This document shows, one piece after another, positions 1 through 7,909 of a DNA stretch of 64,000 bases; the first letter of the stretch is position 1, and each line of letters starts with the position of its first letter. The position numbers were made by a program, and so were the translations under genes. Under the pieces are notes generated by a model. The model had not been told where the DNA came from. It saw nothing but the letters and a program-made list of their open reading frames with translations, and made no database searches. This DNA is from Pseudomonas sp. DNDY-54. GTDB lineage: Bacteria; Pseudomonadota; Gammaproteobacteria; Pseudomonadales; Pseudomonadaceae. The stretch lies in assembly GCF_019880365.1 (NCBI RefSeq), contig NZ_CP082271.1:4154001-4218000 (forward strand), in the 5' to 3' direction.

Positions 1-492
1 CGGGATATTGAATTGGAGCTGGTAGTCGGGAAGCTTGAGGTAATCCGGGCGGAAGTTGTGCCCCCACTCGGAGATGCAGTGCGCCTCATCGACGACCAGC
101 AACGAGATCGGCACTTGGCTGATGAAGTTGCGGAAGCGTTCGTTCTTCAGCCGCTCCACCGAAATCATCAGGATCTTCAGCTCGCCGGACTTGGCGCGGG
201 CCATGGTCTCGCTCGCTTGCTCGCGGCTCTGCGCGGAATCGATGCTCGCCGCGGCGATGCCGTGCCGGTGCAGAAACGCCAGCTGGTCCTGCATCAACGC
301 CAGTAACGGCGAGACGACCAAGGTCAGGTGCGGCAACAACAACGCCGGCAGTTGGTAGCACAGGGATTTGCCTGAGCCGGTGGGAAAGATCGCCGCGGCC
401 GACCGCCCGGCCACCACGGCGCGAATGGCTTGTTCCTGGCCGGCGCGAAAGCCGTCGTAGCCGAACGTCTGTTTGAGGCTCTGTTCGATCAT
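1..492 (-). CDS. recQ: ATP-dependent DNA helicase RecQ, N-terminal part (cut by window edge)
   Basis: Reading from an ATG at 492 towards base 1 gives about 164 residues of a superfamily 2 RecQ helicase. Visible are the Q-motif region ([14 protein letters not shown]), Walker A ([16 protein letters not shown]), motif Ia ([12 protein letters not shown]), the DEAH-type Walker B ([21 protein letters not shown]) written as [12 protein letters not shown], and the aromatic-rich loop after it. RecQ unwinds DNA 3' to 5' during recombination and fork repair. The rest of the gene lies outside the window, so RQC and HRDC domains cannot be checked. It could belong to a RecQ paralogue family rather than canonical RecQ. 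Confidence 0.85.
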   Translation of the reverse strand, partial: MIEQSLKQTFGYDGFRAGQEQAIRAVVAGRSAAAIFPTGSGKSLCYQLPALLLPHLTLVVSPLLALMQDQLAFLHRHGIAAASIDSAQSREQASETMARAKSGELKILMISVERLKNERFRNFISQVPISLLVVDEAHCISEWGHNFRPDYLKLPDYQLQFNIP

Positions 493-798
493 GCAGGTCA
501 CTCCTTTGACGGGAGGCGGAGGGTAGCAAAAGGAGGGAGACGGTACTGCAAAGCGGGTGGGCAGGTTGGGTCAGCCGTCTGAAAGGCCGCTGACTCCGTA
601 CCCCCGATCGGCGTACGGATAACAAGCAGAACGGCCAAGCATTTATCAATCGGCGAGATTGGAATCGGTAATTATCGTTAGTTAGCTAACTACCGTTATG
701 CTTCTTGCACTCCTGAAAACAAACATAAGCGCCCGAGTCAGCTGATTCGGCCCGTGAACAGGAACAACCCCTACGAATCAGTCACAGGACCATTTGCC
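493..798. promoter_or_regulatory. Divergent intergenic region with a 14-bp perfect palindrome
   Basis: About 300 bases between the divergent recQ and DUF2790 genes. It contains a perfect palindrome TAGTTAGCTAACTA at 679-692, about 107 bases before the DUF2790 start, in an AT-richer stretch. This looks like a dimeric regulator site, but no regulator can be named. No gene is seen here. Confidence 0.35.
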
Positions 799-1047
799 AT
801 GCGCGCTACCCTCGCCTCCGCGTTTCTTCTGCTTTCCGCAACTTCCGTCGTCCATGCCAGCGGTGCGGAACCGCAGCGTTATACCTACGGTGCCCAGCTC
901 GATATCGCCTCGGTCATGTCGATCAAGATCGAGCCAACGCCTTATTGCGAAGTGACCGACGCCGTCATGACCTATCGAGACTCGTCCGGTGAGGTCCGCC
1001 AGCTGGCCTACCGGACCCTGGCCGACGCTTGTAAGAACCAGAACTGA
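799..1047 (+). CDS. Small exported DUF2790-family protein
   Basis: An 82-residue protein starting at the ATG at 799, preceded by AGGA at 786-789. An upstream in-frame ATG at 754 would put extra residues before the signal peptide and is less likely. Residues 1-20 form a signal peptide ending VHA-SG. The mature part has the pattern of the Pseudomonas DUF2790 family: YGAQLDI near the start, a central cysteine, MTYRDSSGE and a C-terminal CKNQN, giving two cysteines that may form a periplasmic disulfide. The function of the family is not known to me. A hairpin follows at 1074-1094. Confidence 0.75.
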   Translation: MRATLASAFLLLSATSVVHASGAEPQRYTYGAQLDIASVMSIKIEPTPYCEVTDAVMTYRDSSGEVRQLAYRTLADACKNQN

Positions 1048-1073
1048 CACGGTCGCCGTGCCCTTCGGCCGCT

Positions 1074-1094
1074 GCCGATCTGTTTAAGATCGGC
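1074..1094 (+). terminator. Hairpin after the DUF2790 gene
   Basis: An 8-bp perfect stem GCCGATCT / AGATCGGC with a 5-base loop lies 26 bases after the stop codon. There is no T-run, so it may be a transcript-end stabiliser rather than an intrinsic terminator. Confidence 0.35.
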
Positions 1095-1134
1095 GCGCCT
1101 CGAAGGCTAAACCCACGAATTTCTGTGGGATTGA

Positions 1135-1737
1135 TCAGAACCGATCGCGAACGATCACCTCATCGAACGGCAGCTTGCCGACCCGCGGCTTGGGGTCGGC
1201 CGCCCGCTTGCCCACCGCGACCATCAGGGCGATGACGTGGTTGGTCGGCAGGTTGATCAGTTTGGCCACGGCATCGAAATCGAAACCGTCCATGGGGCAC
1301 GAGTCCAACCCTTTCCCACGCGCGGCCAGCATGAGCGTTTGCGCCATTAGGCCGCAGCTGCGCATGGCCTCGTCACGCTGTACCTGCGGCTTGCCGCGGT
1401 AGTAGTTGTCGATGGCACCGGCCATGTAGTCCTGCACCTCGTTCGGCGCACCCTCCCAGACACGGCGAACATTCTGCTCCCAGCTATCGACCTGGGCACA
1501 GACCACCACCAACATCGAGGCATCGGTCATCTGTGCCTGATTCCAGCCGACTTCACGGATCTGCGCGCGCAGCGTTGGATCGCTGACGTCGACCAGGCGT
1601 ACATGCTGCAGGTTGAACGCCGAAGGGGCCAGCAACGTCAGCCGCAGCAGCTCGTCCTTCTCGTCGCGGCTCAGCTGAAAGCTGGTGTCGTAGGCTTTGA
1701 CCGCCCGGCGTGTCTGGATGGCTTCTTCGATCTGCAT
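1135..1737 (-). CDS. Nitroreductase-family NAD(P)H oxidoreductase
   Basis: A 200-residue flavoprotein of the nitroreductase fold (FMN-dependent NAD(P)H reductase). The N-terminal IQTRRAVKAYD holds the FMN-phosphate-binding Arg pair, LLAPSAFNLQHVR is the Ser/Asn FMN loop, and GLDSCPMDGFD plus VIALMVAVGKRA are the conserved C-terminal segments. The ATG at 1737 is chosen because GGAG sits 6 bases upstream; a GTG at 1749 would make that GGAG part of the coding region. The natural substrate cannot be told from sequence; such enzymes reduce quinones, nitro compounds or enals. It appears to be a single-gene unit. Confidence 0.82.
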   Translation of the reverse strand: MQIEEAIQTRRAVKAYDTSFQLSRDEKDELLRLTLLAPSAFNLQHVRLVDVSDPTLRAQIREVGWNQAQMTDASMLVVVCAQVDSWEQNVRRVWEGAPNEVQDYMAGAIDNYYRGKPQVQRDEAMRSCGLMAQTLMLAARGKGLDSCPMDGFDFDAVAKLINLPTNHVIALMVAVGKRAADPKPRVGKLPFDEVIVRDRF

Positions 1738-1883
1738 GAACGGCTCCACGGTTTGAAAGTGTGGCTGCCATGCTATGTCGACGGAATGATCGAATCCATG
1801 CGTCTTTGCTGATGATATCTATCGCAGTCGTCGATTCTTTGGAAGGTACAGGTGGGCTTGAAACGCATAGTTCTGTATAGGCC

Positions 1884-1905
1884 GTAGGGTGGGCTTTAGC
1901 CCACC
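1884..1905 (+). repeat. Intergenic hairpin repeat, single arm copy
   Basis: GTAGGGTGGGCTTTAGCCCACC, a one-base variant of the repeat seen at 6632, 6813, 6861, 7023, 7071, 26871 and 40597. The unit contains its own short palindrome (GGTGGGCT..AGCCCACC) and lies between nitroreductase and pckA. Confidence 0.85.
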
Positions 1906-1968
1906 GATGTTGCAGGTGGCCAGACGGATTGCCCCTCATTCATCCGATTTAACAAACTGCACGCCCAC

Positions 1969-1995
1969 AAAAAAGCCGCCCGGAGGCGGCTTTTT
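1969..1995 (-). terminator. Rho-independent terminator of pckA
   Basis: GCCGCC-cgga-GGCGGC stem flanked by A6 on one side and T5 on the other, just after the pckA stop. It can work in both directions. Confidence 0.9.
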
Positions 1996-2014
1996 CAGGC
2001 TGCGGGACTGTCGC

Positions 2015-3556
2015 TTACAGCTCCGGACCAGCAGCCTTGATAGCGTCGGAAACATCGAATTTCTTGAAGTTTTCGATGAACTTGTTCGCCAATTCCTTCG
2101 CCGCTTCGTCGTAGGCGTTCTGGTCAGCCCAGGTGTTGCGCGGGTTGAGCAGTTGGGTGTCGACGCCTTCCACCGATGTCGGCACGTCCAGGTTGATGAT
2201 CGGCAGGTGCTGGGTTTCGGCACCGATCAGCGCGCCGCTTTGGATCGCGGCGATCACGGCGCGGGTGGTAGGGATGTTGAAGCGCTTGCCGACGCCGTAG
2301 CCACCGCCCGTCCAGCCAGTGTTGACCAGGTAGACCTTGGAACCGAACGCCTGAATGCGCTTGATCAGCAGCTCGGCATAGACGCCAGCCGGACGTGGGA
2401 AGAACGGCGCGCCGAAGCAAGTAGAGAAGGTCGACTTGATGCCACTGCCCGAGCCCATTTCGGTGGAACCGACCAGCGCGGTGTAGCCAGAAAGGAAGTG
2501 ATAGGCCGCCTGCTCTTCGTTGAGGATCGAGACGGGCGGTAGAACGCCGGTCAGGTCGCAAGTCAGGAAGATCACCGCATTCGGCTCACCACCCAGATTC
2601 TTCTCGGAGCGCTTCTCGACGTACTCCAGCGGATAAGCGGCGCGGCTGTTCTGGGTCAGGCTGTCGTCGGTGTAATCAGCGACGCGCTCGTCGTTGAGTA
2701 CAACGTTTTCCAGCACGGTGCCGAACTGAATAGCTTTCCAGATTACCGGCTCGTTCTTCTCGGACAGGTCGATGCACTTGGCGTAGCAGCCGCCTTCGAT
2801 GTTGAACACCACGCCGGTGCCCCAGCCGTGCTCGTCATCGCCGATCAGGTAGCGCGACTCGTCGGCTGACAAGGTGGTCTTGCCGGTACCCGACAGGCCG
2901 AAGAACAGGGTGACGTCGCCGTCTTCGCCGATGTTCGCCGCGCAGTGCATCGGCAGCACGTCGGCTTCGGGCAGCAGGTAGTTCTGCACCGAGAACATGG
3001 CCTTCTTCATTTCGCCGGCGTAACGCATGCCTGCGATCAGGACCTTCTTCTGCGCGAAGTTGATGATCACGCAACCGTCGGAATTGGTGCCGTCACGCTC
3101 CGGCACGCATTCGAAGTTGGCAACGTTGAGGACCTGCCATTCTTCTTTCCCGGCTGGGTTGTACTGCTCAGGATTGATGAACAGCTGGCGACCAAAAAGG
3201 TTCTGCCAGGCCGTGGCGGTGGACATCTTGACCGGAAGGTAGTGACCTTCGGAAGAACCTACATGAACGTGGGAAACGAAGTGATCCTGCGCCTTGTTGA
3301 AGGCCTCGACGCGCTCCCACAGGGCATCGAACTTGTCGGCGGGGAACGGACGGTTGATCGGGCCCCAGGCAATGGAATCCTGGGTGCTGGGCTCCTCGAC
3401 GATGAAGCGATCAGCTGGCGAACGACCGGTCCGATGGCCGGTTTTCACGACGAGCGCGCCATTGGCGGCCAATTCACCCTCACCGCGTTTGATGGCTTCT
3501 TCAATCAGTTGAGCGGTGCTGATATCGATGTACACGGCGTTAGTGGCTTGCGTCAT
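2015..3556 (-). CDS. pckA: Phosphoenolpyruvate carboxykinase (ATP)
   Basis: A 513-residue ATP-type PEP carboxykinase, the first step of gluconeogenesis: oxaloacetate + ATP gives PEP + CO2 + ADP in the cytosol. Visible signatures are the substrate-binding [13 protein letters not shown] near the N-terminus, the PEPCK-specific P-loop [13 protein letters not shown] near residue 235, the metal-binding region [19 protein letters not shown], and [14 protein letters not shown]. The length matches the family. A strong terminator follows. In Pseudomonas it sits next to hslO as here. Confidence 0.97.
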   Translation of the reverse strand: MTQATNAVYIDISTAQLIEEAIKRGEGELAANGALVVKTGHRTGRSPADRFIVEEPSTQDSIAWGPINRPFPADKFDALWERVEAFNKAQDHFVSHVHVGSSEGHYLPVKMSTATAWQNLFGRQLFINPEQYNPAGKEEWQVLNVANFECVPERDGTNSDGCVIINFAQKKVLIAGMRYAGEMKKAMFSVQNYLLPEADVLPMHCAANIGEDGDVTLFFGLSGTGKTTLSADESRYLIGDDEHGWGTGVVFNIEGGCYAKCIDLSEKNEPVIWKAIQFGTVLENVVLNDERVADYTDDSLTQNSRAAYPLEYVEKRSEKNLGGEPNAVIFLTCDLTGVLPPVSILNEEQAAYHFLSGYTALVGSTEMGSGSGIKSTFSTCFGAPFFPRPAGVYAELLIKRIQAFGSKVYLVNTGWTGGGYGVGKRFNIPTTRAVIAAIQSGALIGAETQHLPIINLDVPTSVEGVDTQLLNPRNTWADQNAYDEAAKELANKFIENFKKFDVSDAIKAAGPEL

Positions 3557-3710
3557 GAGTTTCCCGTCGGCCCTGGGCCGATTCCTCCATGCTGTTGTAG
3601 CCCACCGAACAATGGACTACACCGAAAAAAAGTGCGCGCGATTATGACAGAAATGACGCTGCGCTGGGTATGAGGGCGTAATGGCGAAAAGGTTCTACGC
3701 CCCCTTCCTC

Positions 3711-4610
3711 TTAATGGCGCGTACCGGAGGGGCCAGTCGTCCCAGCACCAGCGAACAGTTGCGCGATGTCCGCTGCATCAAAGCGATAGCTGTGATTGCA
3801 GAATTGGCAGTCGATGGTAATGGCCCCGCCCTGCTCCTCCAGCAGTTGTTCGGCATCCTGCTGACCCAGGCTGACCACCGCATTGGCCGAGCGCTCGCGG
3901 GAGCAACTGCAGCGGAAGACAATCGAGCGCGGTTCGAACAGACGCACCTGCTCTTCATGATAGAGGCGATGCAATACCGTCTGGGTGTCGAGGCCGAGCA
4001 ACTCTTCGGCAGACAGCGTATCGGCCAGGGTCCGCAGATGCTGCCAACTGGCTTCACGCTCTTCGCCGTCGCGGATGCGATCGGCCGGCAGCTGTTGCAG
4101 CAACATGCCACAGGCGCGACGCCCATCGGCGGCTAGCCAGAAGCGCGTCGGCAACTGCTCCGAGGAGGCGAAATAGTTGGACAGGCTGTCCGCCAGGGTC
4201 ATGCCGTCCAGCGCAACAATGCCCTGGTACCGCTGCCCGCTGGCCGGGTCGATGGTCATCGCCATAACGCCATCGGGCATCAGTTCCGGAAAGGTCGCGC
4301 CAGGCGTCAGTAGCGCCTCGTCATAACGGGCAATGCCGCGTACTTCCCGATCGCTGGAACATTCGACCATCAGCAGCGGCACCGCCCCGGAAGAACGCGC
4401 CTGCAACACCATCAGACCATCGAACTTTAATGTGCCGACCAGCAACGCGGCTGCGGCGAGGAGTTCGCCGAGCAACTGAGCGACCGGTTCCGGGTAGCTG
4501 TGCTTGGCCAGCACTTCGGCATAGCTGCGTTCAAGCCCGACCCACTCGCCGCGCACGTCGGTGTCATCGAAAAGGAAACGTTGGGTGTAATCGGAATCGA
4601 GCATGGGCAT
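3711..4610 (-). CDS. hslO: Redox-regulated chaperone Hsp33
   Basis: A 299-residue Hsp33. The N-terminal substrate-binding domain begins [12 protein letters not shown]. The C-terminal redox switch has the four zinc cysteines arranged as CSC (F-R-C-S-C-S) and CQFC about 28 residues later, which form disulfides under oxidative stress and turn the protein into a holdase. A second Met two residues in is an alternative start. It runs in the same direction as hslR upstream (about 125 bases away), and both are heat-shock functions. Confidence 0.95.
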   Translation of the reverse strand: MPMLDSDYTQRFLFDDTDVRGEWVGLERSYAEVLAKHSYPEPVAQLLGELLAAAALLVGTLKFDGLMVLQARSSGAVPLLMVECSSDREVRGIARYDEALLTPGATFPELMPDGVMAMTIDPASGQRYQGIVALDGMTLADSLSNYFASSEQLPTRFWLAADGRRACGMLLQQLPADRIRDGEEREASWQHLRTLADTLSAEELLGLDTQTVLHRLYHEEQVRLFEPRSIVFRCSCSRERSANAVVSLGQQDAEQLLEEQGGAITIDCQFCNHSYRFDAADIAQLFAGAGTTGPSGTRH

Positions 4611-4736
4611 GACCAGAGCAGGTTGGCGATCAGGCCGGTAAGACGACGCGAGGCTCGGCGAGCCTTACGTTTTGCCGGTGCCTGAGAGAAGGGACCGCAT
4701 TCTAGGGTGAAAGTGGCGACCGTCCAACCGCCAGCG

Positions 4737-5135
4737 TCAGCCTGCGTCAGAGCGAAAGCGCTGCAAGGCGCGGCGTTGCTTCTTACTGGGTTTACCGTCG
4801 GTTTCCACACCCAGACTACCGGCCTTACGCATGGCCGCAGCGTTCTCCCGGCGGGCCAGGCTCTCGGCAGTCTCGGCATAGAGCAGCTGTGCTTCCGGTG
4901 CACCCTTGCGCACCGCTGACAGGGCCTGGATAACCACCGTGCGCTCGTCGAAACCGGCGCGGATTACCAGCTCTTCTCCGATCTTCGGCTCCTTGCCCGG
5001 CTTGCACCGTTCGCCGCGACAATGCACCTTTCCGCCCTCAATGGCCGCTTTTGCCAGGGCCCGCGTCTTGAAGAAGCGTGCCGCCCATAGCCACTTGTCC
5101 AGCCGGACTTTGCCGTCGTCTTTCTCGCTCATCAT
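4737..5135 (-). CDS. hslR: Heat-shock protein 15, S4-domain ribosome rescue factor
   Basis: A 132-residue Hsp15. The S4 RNA-binding domain begins near residue 8 with VRLDKWLWAARFFKTRALA and continues through GGKVHCRGERCKPGKE. The C-terminal tail is basic (KPSKKQRRALQRF). The family binds 50S subunits that carry nascent chain after dissociation and helps recycle them. Two adjacent Met codons (5135 and 5132) are possible starts. It is divergent from rimB with about 45 bases between. Confidence 0.93.
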   Translation of the reverse strand: MMSEKDDGKVRLDKWLWAARFFKTRALAKAAIEGGKVHCRGERCKPGKEPKIGEELVIRAGFDERTVVIQALSAVRKGAPEAQLLYAETAESLARRENAAAMRKAGSLGVETDGKPSKKQRRALQRFRSDAG

Positions 5136-5179
5136 TCAACTCTGCCTAGCGTCTCGTTGTCATAGGTTGGAACAGGGAG

Positions 5180-5701
5180 ATGCGGTTGTCATGCAGCCTG
5201 TCTAGAATGCGCCGAAATCTACTGGATACGCTTTTGAACAGTCCCGACCTCCAGACAATCATCGGTTTGCGCGAATGGATCGCCCTGCCCGAGCTCGGCG
5301 TGGTCGGTCTGCGCGCGAAGATCGATACGGGCGCCAGCACCTCGGCCCTGCATGCCACCGACATCAGTGAATTCGAACGCGGCGGCAAGCGCTGGGTTCG
5401 ATTCACGGCGCATCTCGGCACGCTGGTGCAGCGCCGCCACCGCTGCGAAGCGCCGCTGGTCACCCGCAAGATCATCAAAAGCTCCAACGGGCACGTGCAA
5501 ACACGCTACGTCGTCCGAACGCTGCTCGCGCTGGGCGATCACCTCTGGCCCGTGGAATTTACCCTTACCTGCCGCAAGACCATGCGCTATCGCCTCCTGC
5601 TTGGGTCAAAAGCCCTGATGGACGGCAAATGGCTGGTCGACCCTGCACGCACGTACGTGCAGGAAAAACCCCAGACCCTTACCTCTCCCGGTGCCCAATG
5701 A
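5180..5701 (+). CDS. rimB: RimK-linked retropepsin-like (ATP-dependent zinc) protease
   Basis: A 173-residue protein of the family annotated as ATP-dependent zinc protease (DUF785). It has the aspartic-protease-like motif [13 protein letters not shown] near residue 52 and a C-terminal [17 protein letters not shown]. The stop overlaps the rimK start (ATGA at 5698-5701), so the two are translationally coupled. In pseudomonads RimB and RimK act together on glutamate modification of ribosomal protein S6. The start is uncertain: the ATG at 5180 has AGGGAG almost adjoining it, and another in-frame ATG is at 5207. Confidence 0.85.
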   Translation: MRLSCSLSRMRRNLLDTLLNSPDLQTIIGLREWIALPELGVVGLRAKIDTGASTSALHATDISEFERGGKRWVRFTAHLGTLVQRRHRCEAPLVTRKIIKSSNGHVQTRYVVRTLLALGDHLWPVEFTLTCRKTMRYRLLLGSKALMDGKWLVDPARTYVQEKPQTLTSPGAQ

Positions 5702-6603
5702 AAATCGCCGTGCTGTCGCGCAACCCTCGTTTATATTCGACTCGCCGCCTGGTGGAGGCCGGCCAGCAACGCGGCCATGAGGTCGTGGTAATCGATACCC
5801 TGCGCGCGTACATGAACATCGCCAGCCACAAACCACAGATCCACTATCGCGGCCGCCCGCTCGAGGGCTTTGACGCGGTGATCCCGCGGATCGGCGCCTC
5901 GGTCACTTTTTATGGCTGTGCCGTACTGCGCCAATTCGAGATGCAGGGCGTTTTCCCGCTCAACGAATCCGTGGCGATCGCGCGCTCCCGGGACAAGCTG
6001 CGCTCGCTGCAACTGCTGTCGCGCCGCGGAATCGGCCTGCCAGTGACCGGCTTTGCCCACTCACCGGACGATATCGCCGATCTGATCCAGATGGTCAACG
6101 GTGCACCACTGGTGATCAAGGTGCTGGAAGGCACCCAAGGAATCGGCGTGGTCATGTGCGAAACCGCCACGGCGGCCGAATCGGTGATCGAGGCCTTCAT
6201 GGGCCTCAAGCAGGACATCATGGTTCAGGAGTACATCAAGGAAGCGGGCGGCGCGGATATCCGCTGCTTCGTGGTGGGTGAAAAGGTGATCGCCGCCATG
6301 AAGCGTCAGGCCAAGCCCGGCGAGTTTCGCTCCAACCTGCACCGCGGCGGCACCGCCAGCCTGATCAAGATCACCCCGGAAGAACGCATGACGGCCATCC
6401 GTGCGGCCAAGGTCATGGGCCTGAGCGTCGCGGGCGTCGATATCCTGCGCTCCAACCACGGGCCGCTGGTGATGGAAGTGAATTCGTCACCGGGATTGGC
6501 GGGCATCGAGGAAACCACCGGCAAGGATGTTGCCGGGTTGATCATTCAATATCTCGAGAAGAACGCCGGCCCGCATCTGACGAGGACGAAGGGTAAGGGT
6601 TGA
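5698..6603 (+). CDS. rimK: Ribosomal protein S6 modification enzyme RimK (ATP-grasp ligase)
   Basis: A 301-residue ATP-grasp ligase that adds glutamates to the C-terminus of ribosomal protein S6. It starts [21 protein letters not shown]-grasp landmarks are [13 protein letters not shown], the Lys of [42 protein letters not shown] and the metal-binding end [14 protein letters not shown]. The ATG at 5698 is fixed by the 4-base overlap with rimB. The last 138 coding bases are tandemly duplicated immediately downstream (6657-6797), but this first copy is intact. Confidence 0.95.
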   Translation: MKIAVLSRNPRLYSTRRLVEAGQQRGHEVVVIDTLRAYMNIASHKPQIHYRGRPLEGFDAVIPRIGASVTFYGCAVLRQFEMQGVFPLNESVAIARSRDKLRSLQLLSRRGIGLPVTGFAHSPDDIADLIQMVNGAPLVIKVLEGTQGIGVVMCETATAAESVIEAFMGLKQDIMVQEYIKEAGGADIRCFVVGEKVIAAMKRQAKPGEFRSNLHRGGTASLIKITPEERMTAIRAAKVMGLSVAGVDILRSNHGPLVMEVNSSPGLAGIEETTGKDVAGLIIQYLEKNAGPHLTRTKGKG

Positions 6604-6631
6604 GGCGGCCATTCGCGGCGTGCGAATGCAC

Positions 6632-6653
6632 GGTGGGCTGAAGCCCACCCTAC
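6632..6653 (-). repeat. Intergenic hairpin repeat, inverted arm
   Basis: GGTGGGCTGAAGCCCACCCTAC, the inverse of the GTAGGG arm. It is the only arm left in the first spacer after rimK; the second spacer (6792 onward) has both arms. Confidence 0.9.
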
Positions 6654-6656
6654 AGA

Positions 6657-6797
6657 CTGGTGAAGGAAGTGAATTCGTCACCAGGCCTCGCCGGCATCGA
6701 GGAAACCACGGGCAAGGACGTGGCCGGGTTGATCATTCAATATCTCGAGAAGAACGCCGGCCCGCATCTGACGTGGACGAAGGGTAAGGGTTGAGGC
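6657..6797 (+). pseudogene. Duplicated 3' end of rimK
   Basis: This 141-base segment repeats bases 6466-6606, which cover the last 46 codons of rimK and its stop. The copy lies exactly 191 bases downstream and has about ten base differences. Eight of the ten are synonymous in the rimK frame (for example in the SPGLAG, TTG and KDV codons); two change Met to Lys and Arg to Trp. The differences crowd the 5' part, while the last 70 bases are nearly identical. It has no start of its own and is probably not expressed. The excess of synonymous change suggests it came from another rimK allele rather than decaying in place. Confidence 0.85.
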
Positions 6798-6812
6798 GCC
6801 ATTCGCAGCACC

Positions 6813-6882
6813 GTAGGGTGGGCTTCAGCCCACCAGGCGCACTCAGACATGCCAACGCAAGGTGGGCTGAAGCCCACCCTAC
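6813..6882. repeat. Paired inverted hairpin repeat (REPIN-like)
   Basis: Two arms in opposite orientation: GTAGGGTGGGCTTCAGCCCACC at 6813-6834 and its inverse at 6861-6882, separated by 26 bases. The pair can fold into one long hairpin, the form of REP doublets in Pseudomonas. Confidence 0.88.
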
Positions 6883-7022
6883 AGACCAGAAGATACCAAG
6901 CCCATCGCCGACACCGGGGGCACGTTCTACCTGCCGATTGGCGCTTGTTCATCATCAAACAGAAAGGCACCGGCCTAACACCGGCGTCATTAACCATCGC
7001 GGGATGCCGCGAACGCAGCACC

Positions 7023-7092
7023 GTAGGGTGGGCTTCAGCCCACCAGGCGCACTCAGATGTGCCAATGCACGGTGGGCTGAAGCCCACCCTAC
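7023..7092. repeat. Second paired inverted hairpin repeat (REPIN-like)
   Basis: The same arrangement and spacing as at 6813-6882, with arms at 7023-7044 and 7071-7092. The 26-base spacer differs at only a few positions from the first copy. About 140 bases of non-repeat sequence (6883-7022) separate the two doublets. Confidence 0.88.
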
Positions 7093-7337
7093 ATACTGAT
7101 CCTGCCCCCACCCTTCCTATGCATCGCCATTCCAGTCGTCTCGGTGATACGGATCGTTTCGATGTGCTCCCTGTTCGTCCCGTAGAACGCCTCCCCGTGG
7201 ATAGTCAGCCGTAGCGAATCAACATCCAAAAACCCCCGGACCCGCTTTGTGTCGACTTCCATTCCATTGCTCTCGTTTTCTGTTGATGGGTGGTATTGAT
7301 CTCTATTCCAGCCTTTCAAGAAGTCACAACTAGCCAC
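7089..7337 (-). CDS. Possible small hypothetical protein
   Basis: An 82-codon frame, or 57 codons from the internal Met (MEVDTKRVRGFLDVDSLRL). It ends inside the hairpin repeat at 7089-7092, so its C-terminus may be accidental. No signal peptide, membrane segment or known motif is seen. It lies on the rimK side of the T3SS island, transcribed towards the repeats. It could be a remnant of a gene or a chance frame. Confidence 0.25.
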   Translation of the reverse strand: MASCDFLKGWNRDQYHPSTENESNGMEVDTKRVRGFLDVDSLRLTIHGEAFYGTNREHIETIRITETTGMAMHRKGGGRISM

Positions 7338-7909
7338 TGATAAAAACGGACCCGTGCGCTCCCTTCGTCTTCAGTTGCTTTGCTCGACGCGACATTAAAC
7401 AAGGCAACTGTACGGCCTCAACTTAATATCGCGACAGACCACAACCTTTCCCGATAGGAAACTGTTCTGCGAGCGGAAACCGGTCTCTTCATTCTGCAGC
7501 AACATCAGAGACAGATACTTTTCTGCAGGGCCGCTGATACGTATTTAAAGCACATCGAAAAAATCCCGAAAAAAACATCCCCCACCGCGAACTTACCGTG
7601 CTAAACACATTCGAAAACCTCGCCCTGCACTAGCGGCGGAGGGCCATTAATGCATGACTGCCTTTGCTTTCGAAATGTTTTTGCGGAACTACGTATGAGT
7701 TACTTGAAAGAAGAAAAGTCGAACAGGACACGACGTGTAGATAACTACAAATCTTCAGAATAAATACACACTAGCGAAATAAAGGAAGCGTATTAATTTA
7801 AGCGAGTTCCAATATTCAAAAAGTTACTTCAGCCATTTGTACGACCAGCACACTTACTGGCGGCGTTATAAAACCAATAAGAAAACCAGAGCTATCGGGA
7901 AATGCGCAA
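7338..7909. promoter_or_regulatory. AT-rich leader region upstream of the T3SS regulator
   Basis: About 570 bases without a convincing gene, clearly richer in A+T than its surroundings, especially 7540-7870. It is the only long untranslated space in the island and must hold the promoter of the regulator starting at 7910. I could not place a -10/-35 pair with confidence. Its base composition marks the left edge of transferred DNA. Confidence 0.45.

Noticed and set aside
6632..7092. CRISPR array
   Set aside because: The repeats alternate in orientation as inverted doublets, the spacing is not uniform, and no cas gene is near. They are REP-type hairpins.
6737..7111. Open frames of 100-124 codons across the hairpin repeats (both strands)
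   Set aside because: They consist mainly of translated repeat sequence (recurring VGFSPP / AEAHPT) and have no start signals.
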